A stretch of 6,812 nt of DNA from Sulfurovum sp. (GTDB lineage Bacteria > Campylobacterota > Campylobacteria > Campylobacterales > Sulfurovaceae): the NCBI GenBank assembly GCA_026984165.1, contig JALSSQ010000322.1, positions 1 to 6,812 of the forward strand, written 5' to 3'. Shown piece by piece: positions 1-6,239 of this stretch. A program made the position numbers and the translations under genes. The notes beneath the pieces are model-generated. The model had not been told where the DNA came from, did not search any database, and saw only the letters and a program-made list of their open reading frames with translations. Numbering within the stretch: position 1 is the first letter of the stretch; every line of letters starts with the position of its first letter.

Positions 1-811
1 CAACTTTTCTAAAGAGTCTGTCTATGAGTTTTCTACAAGTCTCTATCTCTTCTGTAGGGAATCCGTTTGCATCATGGTGAAGTCCTGTAAAGTGATATCT
101 GTACCCTTGAAACATTGGGTTAAGTACCGCTGGTTCATCTTGTGCTACACCATAAGGTTTGTACTCTTCTGGTGCCCCATCAAACTTCTTTCTTGGTACG
201 ATAGATGCTTGCACATCTTCAAGTGTAGGGATGATTGCTTTTGCATGCATAAGACCAAGTGTTGCATCAAGAAGAACAAAGACTGGCTGCATAAATCTGT
301 CTGCAAGATTAAATGCTCTGACAGTTTCAGTATAACACTCAGACAATGTGCCTGCACAAAGAGCGATAGATTTATAATCTCCATGTGATGGATTTTTCGC
401 TTGAGCGATATCTCCTTGTGCCACACGTGTTGGAAGACCTGTTGAAGGTCCTCCTCTCATAACATTAATCACAACCAATGGCACTTCTGCCATTTGTGCA
501 AGTCCAAGATTTTCTGCTTTAAGTGAAATACCAGGGCCTGATGTTCCTGTCATCGCGCGGACACCAGACATTGATGCACCAATTGCCGCAGCAATTCCAC
601 CAATCTCATCTTCCATTTGGATACAAGTTCCACCTGCTTCTGGAAGAATATCAGAAATATATTCCATTACCTCTGTAGATGGTGTAATAGGATAGCCTCC
701 ATAAAATTTACACCCTACATCTACAGCCGCTTGTGCCGCCAAGTGGTTACCTGGCATTACCACCTCTCTCATCCCATTTTTAATGACTACATTATCACTA
801 CCTGCTGCCAT
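1..811 (-). CDS. oorA: 2-oxoglutarate:acceptor oxidoreductase, alpha subunit (N-terminal part)
   Basis: This frame is open from an ATG at 811 to the left edge, giving 270 residues of a protein that is usually about 375 long, so the C-terminus lies outside. OorA is part of the four-subunit OorDABC enzyme, which interconverts 2-oxoglutarate plus CoA with succinyl-CoA plus CO2 using ferredoxin or flavodoxin. Visible family motifs are GGYPITPSTE (about 38-47), QMEDEI (65-70), TSGPGISLK (90-98), RGGPSTGLPTR (119-129) and KPYGVAQDEPAVLNP (near 220). These match what I remember of Helicobacter pylori OorA almost motif for motif. The start is supported by AAGGAG at 817-822, five bases upstream, and by a one-base TAATG overlap with oorD that suggests translational coupling. 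The N-terminus has about 13 residues before an internal Met14-Arg-Glu where the H. pylori protein would begin. The thiamine-diphosphate beta subunit (oorB) and oorC would be expected beyond the left edge, as in related genomes. Confidence 0.95.
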   Translation of the reverse strand, partial: MAAGSDNVVIKNGMREVVMPGNHLAAQAAVDVGCKFYGGYPITPSTEVMEYISDILPEAGGTCIQMEDEIGGIAAAIGASMSGVRAMTGTSGPGISLKAENLGLAQMAEVPLVVINVMRGGPSTGLPTRVAQGDIAQAKNPSHGDYKSIALCAGTLSECYTETVRAFNLADRFMQPVFVLLDATLGLMHAKAIIPTLEDVQASIVPRKKFDGAPEEYKPYGVAQDEPAVLNPMFQGYRYHFTGLHHDANGFPTEEIETCRKLIDRLFRKV

Positions 812-1143
812 TAGTTCTCCTTCCAATCTTCTGGTAATCTATACCCATTTGCTGCAATTGCTTCTTGTCTTGCCTTTGCTGAGTCTGTTAATTTTGCAAA
901 TTTAAACTCTTTTTTTGTTGCTACATAGATAGCAAAATCAGGACATGAAAGTTCACACTCGTTGCATCCAATACATGCATCTGGCATAACTATCTCAATA
1001 TTTGCACCGAGTGTTGAATGTGGATCTGCTTGCATAGAAAGCACACCTGCCGGGCATGCATCCACACAAATGTCACATGCTTTACATCTAGCTTTATCTA
1101 CCCATACTGGTGTATTTGCTGGAGCTGTCATTAGTGTTGACAT
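811..1143 (-). CDS. oorD: 2-oxoglutarate:acceptor oxidoreductase, delta (ferredoxin-like) subunit
   Basis: This small protein of 110 residues is the electron-transfer subunit of the Oor complex, passing electrons between the catalytic core and the external ferredoxin or flavodoxin. It carries two complete CxxCxxCxxxCP motifs for two [4Fe-4S] clusters: Cys20, 23, 26, 30 followed by Pro31, and Cys57, 60, 63, 67 followed by Pro68. The stretch CPDFAIYVA and the following KEFKFAK are also typical of OorD. The length agrees with known OorD proteins (about 110-113 residues). I chose the ATG at 1143 over an in-frame GTG at 1188 because it is preceded by AAGGGG at 1149-1154 and because the 15 extra residues (basic, encoded across an A8 tract) have no counterpart in the family. 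It overlaps oorA by one base and is separated from sucD by a 261-bp spacer with its own candidate promoter. Confidence 0.95.
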   Translation of the reverse strand: MSTLMTAPANTPVWVDKARCKACDICVDACPAGVLSMQADPHSTLGANIEIVMPDACIGCNECELSCPDFAIYVATKKEFKFAKLTDSAKARQEAIAANGYRLPEDWKEN

Positions 1144-1148
1144 TGGTT

Positions 1149-1154
1149 CCCCTT
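1149..1154 (-). promoter_or_regulatory. Ribosome binding site that fixes the oorD start
   Basis: On the minus strand AAGGGG lies five bases upstream of the ATG at 1143, directly after an A-rich run. It favours this ATG over the in-frame GTG at 1188, which has no comparable purine-rich site in the AT-rich sequence before it. Confidence 0.6.
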
Positions 1155-1240
1155 TTTTTTGTAATATTACGTGATATTTACTATTCACTAAAATTAGGAT
1201 ATCTTAGTTTCTATAATGTAGCTCTAAATAAGAAGTAATT

Positions 1241-1278
1241 CTACTTATTATAAGTAGTGTTGTTACCATACGACGCAA
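1241..1278 (-). promoter_or_regulatory. Candidate oorD promoter with a 17-bp palindrome over the -10 box
   Basis: On the minus strand a perfect TATAAT lies at 1252-1247 and forms the centre of the palindrome CTACTTATAATAAGTAG (8-bp arms around one base, 1241-1257). The best -35-like hexamer is TTGCGT at 1278-1273, but the 20-bp spacing is longer than ideal. Campylobacterota sigma70 promoters often lack a recognisable -35, so this is not fatal. The predicted start near 1240 would leave a leader of about 100 nt before oorD. A symmetric site over the -10 is a plausible operator position for a dimeric repressor, but no regulator can be named. Half-sites AAGTA/TACTT also occur at 1233-1237 and 1282-1286. 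Confidence 0.4.
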
Positions 1279-1284
1279 GCAAAG

Positions 1285-1332
1285 TAGATTTAAAAAAAGG
1301 GTTTCTCTTCCGTTTTAAAATAGATTTAAAAA
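1285..1332. repeat. Short direct repeat upstream of oorD
   Basis: TAGATTTAAAAA occurs at 1285-1296 and again at 1321-1332, 36 bp apart. Both copies lie upstream of the candidate oorD promoter. The sequence is AT-rich, so chance is a real possibility. If functional, the pair could be regulator sites or A-tract bending elements. Confidence 0.25.
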
Positions 1333-1360
1333 TAATTTATGGATAGTGCTTAAGATAAGA

Positions 1361-1389
1361 CAAGATGTGAAATTTATCTTCACATCTTG
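1361..1389 (-). terminator. Hairpin after sucD, possible weak intrinsic terminator
   Basis: A perfect 10-bp inverted repeat (CAAGATGTGA at 1361-1370, TCACATCTTG at 1380-1389) encloses a 9-base loop and begins 15 bases after the sucD stop codon. On the minus strand the stem is followed by TCTTATCTTAAG, which is U-rich but not an uninterrupted U-tract. Termination may therefore be partial, allowing some sucCD transcripts to continue into oorDABC. An alternative pairing (1352-1358 with 1374-1380) uses part of the loop and excludes the main stem. Confidence 0.5.
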
Positions 1390-1404
1390 GGTGTTGCAGA
1401 AAGA

Positions 1405-2274
1405 TTAAGAGAGTACTTCTTTGACCGCTTTGCCGATTTCTGCTGGAGAAACAACTACTTTTACGCCTGCGGCTTCAAGGGCATCCATCTTCTCTTTTGC
1501 TGTTCCTGCCGAACCAGAGATAATGGCACCTGCATGCCCCATACGTTTTCCCTTTGGCGCAGTCTGCCCTGCAATGAAGGCAACCACTGGCTTGGTGATA
1601 TTTTCTTTGATGAATTTCGCTGCTTGAATCTCAAGATCTCCACCAATCTCACCAATCATCACAATCGCTTCCGTCTCTGCATCTTCTTGGAACATTTGAA
1701 GCAGTTGTTTGTATGAAAGTCCAATAATTGGATCTCCACCAATCCCTACTGCTGTTGTAATACCATATCCTTCATTAACTACCTGATTGGCACCCTCGTA
1801 GGTCAATGTACCAGATTTGGAGATAAGCCCCACATTTCCTTTTTTGAAAATATTCCCTGGCATAATACCAATCTTACACTCATCCGCGGTAATGATACCT
1901 GGACAGTTTGGTCCGATAGTCATCATACCATTTTTGACTGCACAGGCTTTGGCTGCCTGCATATCACGTACAGGTGCACCTTCAGTGATAATCACTGCAA
2001 GCTCTATGCCTGCTGACGCGGCTTCCATCACTGCATCACCTACAAATGCAGGTGGGACAAATACCATAGAGACTGTCGCACCTGTCGCCTCTACTGCCTC
2101 TTTTACTGTGTTAAATACCGGTTTTCCAAGATGGGTCTGTCCACCTTTACCTGGTGTCACTCCCCCTACGATTTGTGTTCCGTATGCCATACACTGTTCC
2201 GCATGAAAAGTACCCTCTCCACCTGTAAAACCTTGAACGATTACTTTTGTCTCTTTGTTTACTAAAATACTCAT
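1405..2274 (-). CDS. sucD: Succinyl-CoA synthetase (ADP-forming), alpha subunit
   Basis: The 289-residue product has the full length of bacterial SucD. It is the catalytic subunit that binds CoA and carries the phosphohistidine in the reversible reaction succinate + CoA + ATP = succinyl-CoA + ADP + Pi. Visible motifs are the CoA-binding GFTGGEGTFH (15-24), GGVTPGKGG (37-45), GPNCPG (121-126) and the active-site KRMGHAGAII (243-252) with His247 as the phosphorylated residue. The ATG at 2274 shares one base with the sucC stop (TAATG), and AAAGGAG lies at 2282-2288 inside the sucC end, so the two subunits are probably translationally coupled and made in equal amounts. The gene ends just before a hairpin (1361-1389). 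Nothing is truncated or altered at key positions. Confidence 0.97.
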   Translation of the reverse strand: MSILVNKETKVIVQGFTGGEGTFHAEQCMAYGTQIVGGVTPGKGGQTHLGKPVFNTVKEAVEATGATVSMVFVPPAFVGDAVMEAASAGIELAVIITEGAPVRDMQAAKACAVKNGMMTIGPNCPGIITADECKIGIMPGNIFKKGNVGLISKSGTLTYEGANQVVNEGYGITTAVGIGGDPIIGLSYKQLLQMFQEDAETEAIVMIGEIGGDLEIQAAKFIKENITKPVVAFIAGQTAPKGKRMGHAGAIISGSAGTAKEKMDALEAAGVKVVVSPAEIGKAVKEVLS

Positions 2275-3449
2275 TATGCCTCTCCTTTAGCTGCTGCTAC
2301 TGCTTTTGCTGCACCATCACCAAGGTCGCTTGCTGCGATGACGTTATCTATATTTGCATTTTTTAAAATCTCTGCTGCCTGTGCTGCATTGGTACCATCA
2401 AGTCTCACAACCACTGGTACATTTACATCTACCAGTTTTGTCGCTTCCAAAATACCATTGGCAATCCTGTCACATCTTACGATGCCCCCAAAGATGTTTA
2501 CAAAAATAGCCTTTACATTAGGATTTTTAAGAATAATCTCAAAACCTTTTGCCACTGTCTCAGCACTTGCAGTTCCTCCAACATCGAGGAAATTTGCAGG
2601 TGTTCCACCCATGTAATTAATCGTATCCATTGTACCCATAGCAAGCCCTGCACCATTAACCATACAGCCTATCTCACCATCTAGTGCAATATATGAGAGC
2701 CCATATTGGGAGGCTTCTCTCTCATCTGGGTCTTCTTCTGTAATATCTCTCATCTCCTCTATCTCTGGGTGTCTATAGAGTGCAGAGTCATCAAAGCCCA
2801 TCTTTCCATCAAGTGCCAAGAAATCACCTTCAGCTGTCTTGATAAGAGGATTGATTTCTATCATCTCTGCATCATTTTCCATATAGAGCTTATAGAGTTT
2901 AGAGGCAAAGGCTATCATCTTTTTCTGCTCAGCCTTATCTGTAATACCTAAACCAAATACAAGTTCGCGACCATGATATCCTTGAAATCCATAAGCAGGA
3001 TCTACAGAGACCTTGATAATTTTCTCAGGTGTCTCTGCCGCTACTGTTTCAATATCCATTCCTCCCTCTGTCGAAGCCATAATAATAGGCATTTCCGCTG
3101 CTCTGTCAAGCACTACAGAGAGATAGAGTTCATCAGCAATATTGGCACCCTCCTCAATATAGACTTTTTGTACCAATTTACCCTCTGGACCTGTCTGGTG
3201 TGTCACAAGTGTCATACCCAAAATTTCACCTGCTAATTGTTTGACCTCTTCAGTTGATTTGGCAAGCTTAACACCACCTCCAAGTCCTCTTCCGCCAGCA
3301 TGTATTTGTGCTTTTACAACCCAGATTTCTCCTCCAAGCTCCTGTGCAGCTTTGACCGCCTCATCCGGTGTATTTGCTACAATTCCTCTAGGTGTAGGCA
3401 CACCATACTTTTGGAATATTTGTTTTGCCTGATACTCATGAATATTCAC
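2274..3449 (-). CDS. sucC: Succinyl-CoA synthetase (ADP-forming), beta subunit
   Basis: The 391-residue product matches the usual SucC length (about 388). It contributes the ATP-grasp nucleotide site and the specificity for ADP/ATP or GDP/GTP. The N-terminus MNIHEYQAKQIF is the classic SucC start. Also visible are KAQIHAGGRG (47-56) in the nucleotide-binding part, EINPLI (198-203) in the metal-binding region, NGAGLAMGTMD (265-275) and NIFGGIVRCD (318-327) in the C-terminal ligase domain. The start codon is GTG; it is supported by AAGGAG five bases upstream and by the conserved N-terminus. The gene follows a likely fumC terminator and a candidate promoter, so sucCD appears able to start its own transcript. 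In the reductive direction SucCD spends ATP to activate succinate for carboxylation by Oor. Confidence 0.97.
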   Translation of the reverse strand: MNIHEYQAKQIFQKYGVPTPRGIVANTPDEAVKAAQELGGEIWVVKAQIHAGGRGLGGGVKLAKSTEEVKQLAGEILGMTLVTHQTGPEGKLVQKVYIEEGANIADELYLSVVLDRAAEMPIIMASTEGGMDIETVAAETPEKIIKVSVDPAYGFQGYHGRELVFGLGITDKAEQKKMIAFASKLYKLYMENDAEMIEINPLIKTAEGDFLALDGKMGFDDSALYRHPEIEEMRDITEEDPDEREASQYGLSYIALDGEIGCMVNGAGLAMGTMDTINYMGGTPANFLDVGGTASAETVAKGFEIILKNPNVKAIFVNIFGGIVRCDRIANGILEATKLVDVNVPVVVRLDGTNAAQAAEILKNANIDNVIAASDLGDGAAKAVAAAKGEA

Positions 3450-3454
3450 GTGTA

Positions 3455-3460
3455 CTCCTT
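3455..3460 (-). promoter_or_regulatory. Ribosome binding site for the GTG start of sucC
   Basis: AAGGAG on the minus strand lies five bases before GTG at 3449-3447. This strong site supports the non-ATG start, and the conserved MNIHEYQ sequence begins exactly there. Confidence 0.75.
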
Positions 3461-3464
3461 TTTA

Positions 3465-3482
3465 TATAATGCATACATTATA
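3465..3482 (-). promoter_or_regulatory. Candidate sucCD promoter (-10 box inside an inverted repeat)
   Basis: On the minus strand a perfect TATAAT lies at 3482-3477, about 28 bases before the GTG, which would place transcription start near 3470 and give a leader of about 20 nt. No clear TTGACA-like -35 is seen, but the upstream sequence is strongly AT-rich, as is common for Campylobacterota sigma70 promoters. The box is part of a 7-bp inverted repeat, TATAATG at 3465-3471 and CATTATA at 3476-3482, separated by four bases. The symmetry may be an operator or may simply reflect AT-rich composition. Confidence 0.4.
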
Positions 3483-3600
3483 CGACTAAATATAATAAGA
3501 GTTGATTAAAGCTATAAGAGATTATCTGTTTTTATGAAATATGTTAAATATCTACACAGTAATTAGGAGAAATATAGTCTGATTTAAAATAATGAAAATC

Positions 3601-3632
3601 TTGCTTCCTTTAGTAACACCAAAGGAAAGCAA
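3601..3632 (-). terminator. Likely intrinsic terminator of fumC
   Basis: Ten bases after the fumC stop codon the minus strand reads TTGCTTTCCTTT, a 9-base loop, then AAAGGAAGCAA: an 11-bp stem with one bulged base. It is followed by GATTTTCATTATTTT, a broken but strong U-rich tail. Position, stem and tail together make this the clearest terminator in the window. The mdh-fumC transcript would end here. Overlapping alternative pairings exist: GTAACAC (3613-3619) with GTGTTAC (3640-3646), and CCAAAGG (3619-3625) with CCTTTGG (3648-3654). Confidence 0.65.
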
Positions 3633-3642
3633 ATAAAAAGTG

Positions 3643-5040
3643 TTACGCCTTTGGAGCAATCATCTCTTCAGGTTTGACATAGGTATCGAACTCATCGGCA
3701 GACATGAGTCCAAGTGCTACTGCTTCTTCTTTGAGTGTGGTACCATTGGCATGGGCTGTTTTGGCGATTTTGGCTGCATTTTCATACCCAATATGAGGAT
3801 TGAGTGCAGTGACAAGCATCAGTGAATCATTCAAAAATGTGTCAATTTTTGCTCTGATAGGCTCAATACCTACTGCACAATTTAGATCAAAACTTCGCAT
3901 CACGTCTGCAAGAAGTTTTGTTGATTGAAGAATATTGTAGGCAATAACAGGCTTGAATACATTGAGTTCAAAGTTACCCTGAGATGCTGCAATACCTACA
4001 GTTGCATCATTTCCCATGACTTGTACAGCTACCATGGTCATCGCTTCTGCTTGTGTAGGATTGACCTTGCCTGGCATGATAGATGAGCCTGGTTCATTGG
4101 CAGGAATCTCAATCTCTCCAAGACCACATCGAGGACCTGATGCCAACCATCTTATATCATTGGCAATCTTCATCAGATTGGCTGCCAAGGCTTTCAGTGC
4201 ACCACTAAGTACCACTTCAGCATCATGTCCTGTAAGTGCATGAAATTTATTGGGTTGGGAGACAAAACCATAATCTTTTGCCATAAAACGATTCAGTTGT
4301 GCTGCAACTTTTTGAGAAAACTCTGGATGAGAGTTGAGCCCTGTACCTACCGCAGTACCACCAATAGCAAGTTGCCTACAATATACCAAAGCATCTTCTA
4401 TCTGTTTCAAGTTAGTCTCAAGCATCGCTACATAGCCAGAGAGCTCCTGACCTAATGTCAAAGGTGTTGCATCTTGCAAATGCGTCCTACCAATCTTTAC
4501 GATATCTGCAAATGCTTTTGCTTTGCTATCAAGTGTCGTTTTAAGTTGCTTAAGCGCAGGGATAAGGTTATCCGTTACGGCTACCACTTCTGCGATACGC
4601 ATACCTGTGGGATAGGTATCGTTAGAACTTTGTCCTTTATTGACATCATCATTGGGATGTACGAGATTCTCTTTTGTGAAGTCACCACCCAAGATTTCAG
4701 TCGCTTTATTGGCAACCACTTCATTCATATTCATATTGGACTGCGTACCTGAACCTGTTTGCCACACAACAAGCGGAAAGTTGTCATCCAGCTCACCAGA
4801 GAGTACAATATCACATGCCTTTGTAATAGCAGCAGTTTTCTCTTCATCCAGGCGACCCAGTTCATGATTGACCAGTGCACATGCTTTTTTCAGATTGGCA
4901 AATCCATACACAACCTCCAAGGGCATTTTTTCATTTCCAATTTGAAAATTTTGTACCGAACGTTGTGTTTGCGCAGCCCAATATTTGTTGGCAGGAACCT
5001 GCATCTCTCCCATTGTATCTTTTTCTATTCTATATTCCAT
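3643..5040 (-). CDS. fumC: Fumarate hydratase, class II
   Basis: This 465-residue protein is a full-length class II fumarase, the iron-independent homotetrameric enzyme that interconverts malate and fumarate. Motifs seen are TGSGTQSNMNMNEV (95-108), NKGQSSNDTYPTG (134-146), GRTHLQDATP (184-193) with His187 matching the active-site histidine of E. coli FumC, and the signature GSSIMPGKVNPTQ (318-330) with the catalytic Ser319. Aspartase and argininosuccinate lyase share the superfamily signature, but the whole pattern (KYWAAQTQRSVQNF near the start, HLQDATPLTLGQE) is that of fumarase. The start at 5040 is backed by AAAGG six bases upstream. It lies 21 nt after mdh, probably on the same transcript, and a terminator follows. 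It sits between mdh and sucC, where C. jejuni has no fumarase gene. Confidence 0.97.
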   Translation of the reverse strand: MEYRIEKDTMGEMQVPANKYWAAQTQRSVQNFQIGNEKMPLEVVYGFANLKKACALVNHELGRLDEEKTAAITKACDIVLSGELDDNFPLVVWQTGSGTQSNMNMNEVVANKATEILGGDFTKENLVHPNDDVNKGQSSNDTYPTGMRIAEVVAVTDNLIPALKQLKTTLDSKAKAFADIVKIGRTHLQDATPLTLGQELSGYVAMLETNLKQIEDALVYCRQLAIGGTAVGTGLNSHPEFSQKVAAQLNRFMAKDYGFVSQPNKFHALTGHDAEVVLSGALKALAANLMKIANDIRWLASGPRCGLGEIEIPANEPGSSIMPGKVNPTQAEAMTMVAVQVMGNDATVGIAASQGNFELNVFKPVIAYNILQSTKLLADVMRSFDLNCAVGIEPIRAKIDTFLNDSLMLVTALNPHIGYENAAKIAKTAHANGTTLKEEAVALGLMSADEFDTYVKPEEMIAPKA

Positions 5041-5061
5041 CTCTAACCTTTATCAATAAAA

Positions 5062-6015
5062 CTATTTGTCAAAAAAGTTTTTCTCTTTTAATACATCAAT
5101 CATACTTTTAACCGATTCTACACTTTTTGCAAATCTTCTCTTTTGACCATCGCTTAGTGTCATCTCAAAAAGTTTTTCAACCCCATTTGCCCCAAGTGCC
5201 ACAGGGACACCAGAAACTACATCGCTGTGTCCATAATGACCATCGAGATAAACCGCACATGGATGAATCTGTTTGGTATCTTTCAAGATAGCTTCTACCA
5301 TGATGGCTGTTGATTTCGCAGGAGCATAATAGGCTGAACCTGTTTTAAGATAGCCAACGATTTCCGCACCCCCACCTTTGGTTCGTTCAACAATTTCTAA
5401 AATCTCCTCTTCATCAAGTACATCAGTCAATGGTACACCAGCTACTGTAGAAAACTTTGGAAGCGGTACCATATCATCACCATGTCCACCCATAACAGAA
5501 GCACGTATCTGTCCTGCACCATAACCAATCTTCTCATGAATAAAGTGTGCCATTCTTGCAGAGTCTAAGATACCTGCCATACCAATCACTCTCTCTTTTG
5601 GAAAGCCTGATGCTTTGAGTGCTACATAAGTCATCACATCAAGAGGATTGGAAACCATAATAATGATGGCATCAGGCGCATGCTCTTTGACATCTGTGAC
5701 GACCTGTTTGGTAATCTCTGCATTAATCATCAACAAGTCATCTCGACTCATGCCTGGTTTACGTGGACTTCCAGCAGTGATAACCACTACATCAGAACCT
5801 GCCATATCTGAAGCATCTTCTGCTACAGAGACAAGGGTATGCATACGTGCCGCATTGGCTGCTTGTGACATATCCAATGCTTTTCCACGTGCAACATCAA
5901 TATTTCTGTCTCGTAGAACAATCTCATGACACACACCTTTCATCGCAAGCGAATATGCCACCGTTGCCCCAACATTTCCTGCACCGATAATCGATACTTT
6001 TTTACCTTTTTTCAT
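5062..6015 (-). CDS. mdh: Malate dehydrogenase, LDH-like type
   Basis: The 317-residue protein reversibly reduces oxaloacetate to malate. An N-terminal Rossmann fold is shown by SIIGAGNVG with the dinucleotide loop GAGNVG at 11-16. Asp36, at the end of the second strand in VLRDRN, is the usual mark of NAD preference, although the flanking arginines 35 and 37 are less common. Malate rather than lactate specificity follows from Arg85 in SPRKPGMSR, where lactate dehydrogenases carry Gln. Arg91 is the mobile-loop arginine, Asn123 lies in SNPLD, Arg154 binds substrate, and Asp151-His178 (in GGHGDD) form the proton relay. The ATG at 6015 has AAAGGA five bases upstream. It is probably co-transcribed with fumC, 21 nt downstream. 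It is separated from icd by a 224-bp spacer without an obvious U-tailed terminator directly after icd, so it may be read from icd, from its own weak promoter, or both. Confidence 0.96.
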   Translation of the reverse strand: MKKGKKVSIIGAGNVGATVAYSLAMKGVCHEIVLRDRNIDVARGKALDMSQAANAARMHTLVSVAEDASDMAGSDVVVITAGSPRKPGMSRDDLLMINAEITKQVVTDVKEHAPDAIIIMVSNPLDVMTYVALKASGFPKERVIGMAGILDSARMAHFIHEKIGYGAGQIRASVMGGHGDDMVPLPKFSTVAGVPLTDVLDEEEILEIVERTKGGGAEIVGYLKTGSAYYAPAKSTAIMVEAILKDTKQIHPCAVYLDGHYGHSDVVSGVPVALGANGVEKLFEMTLSDGQKRRFAKSVESVKSMIDVLKEKNFFDK

Positions 6016-6048
6016 ATTTTTCCTTTAAGTGAGTACTCTAGGGGACCT

Positions 6049-6093
6049 CAAAGCAAAACATAAATCATAATTTTGGTTATCAATTATGCTTTG
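6049..6093 (-). other. AT-rich two-tier hairpin upstream of mdh
   Basis: A 7-bp inverted repeat, CATAATT at 6066-6072 and AATTATG at 6082-6088, is flanked by a second pair, CAAAG at 6049-6053 and CTTTG at 6089-6093, with a 12-base bulge on one side. On the minus strand the inner stem is followed by ATTTATGTTTT, so it may act as a weak terminator of icd transcripts or as structure in the mdh leader. TATGAT at 6069-6064 is a possible -10 for mdh, but no good -35 goes with it. Confidence 0.3.
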
Positions 6094-6147
6094 CGACAAA
6101 AGAGGCTACATCAACCCTATGTTAGTGTGAATAGTTATTTTTTGTAG

Positions 6148-6167
6148 GGTGGGTATTCCTACCCACC
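6148..6167. repeat. REP-like GC-rich palindrome
   Basis: GGTGGGTA at 6148-6155 and TACCCACC at 6160-6167 form a perfect 8-bp stem around a four-base loop, which on the minus strand is GGAA, a GNRA-type tetraloop. The stem stands out from an otherwise AT-rich spacer. It resembles the GTAGGGTGGG...CCCACC palindromes that I recall as dispersed repeats in many proteobacterial genomes, some linked to REP-associated transposases. On the minus strand it is followed by CTACAAAAAAT and not by a U-tract, so it is not a normal terminator for icd. Only one copy is visible here, so the repeat status is inferred. Confidence 0.45.
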
Positions 6168-6171
6168 ACGA

Positions 6172-6183
6172 AGAAGTACTTCT
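6172..6183. repeat. 12-bp perfect palindrome
   Basis: AGAAGTACTTCT reads the same on both strands and sits four bases from the REP-like stem. GAAGAAGT occurs at 6170-6177 and again at 6188-6195. A near copy of the palindrome, AGAAGTAATTCT, is found at 1231-1242 upstream of oorD. It may be part of a larger repeat unit or a regulator site; neither is established. Confidence 0.35.
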
Positions 6184-6239
6184 AAATGAAGAAGTTAGAC
6201 CATTTGGGATTTAGTCCCTCTGTAGCATAACGTTTTAAC

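Noticed and set aside
74..388. Plus-strand open frame of 104 codons over oorA, rich in Cys and Trp.
   Set aside because: It is antisense to a well conserved OorA coding frame, has no family resemblance and an unnatural composition.
1144..1188. Upstream in-frame GTG start for oorD adding 15 residues across an A8 run, possibly a slippage or phase-variation site.
   Set aside because: The ATG at 1143 has a good ribosome site and gives the normal family length. The A-run is then in the leader, where it is unremarkable.
1817..2206. Plus-strand open frame of 129 codons inside sucD.
   Set aside because: It is a mirror of the sucD codon pattern on the opposite strand; the sense frame has complete motifs and no ribosome site precedes this one.
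5062..6015. Lactate dehydrogenase instead of malate dehydrogenase.
   Set aside because: The specificity position holds Arg85 rather than Gln, and the context is TCA-cycle genes.
6148..6167. Intrinsic terminator for icd.
   Set aside because: The stem is strong, but on the minus strand it is followed by CTACAAAAAAT with no U-tract, and it starts over 70 bases after the stop codon.
6170..6195. CRISPR-like repeat unit (GAAGAAGT twice).
   Set aside because: Only two 8-bp copies 18 bases apart, without regular spacers or further units.
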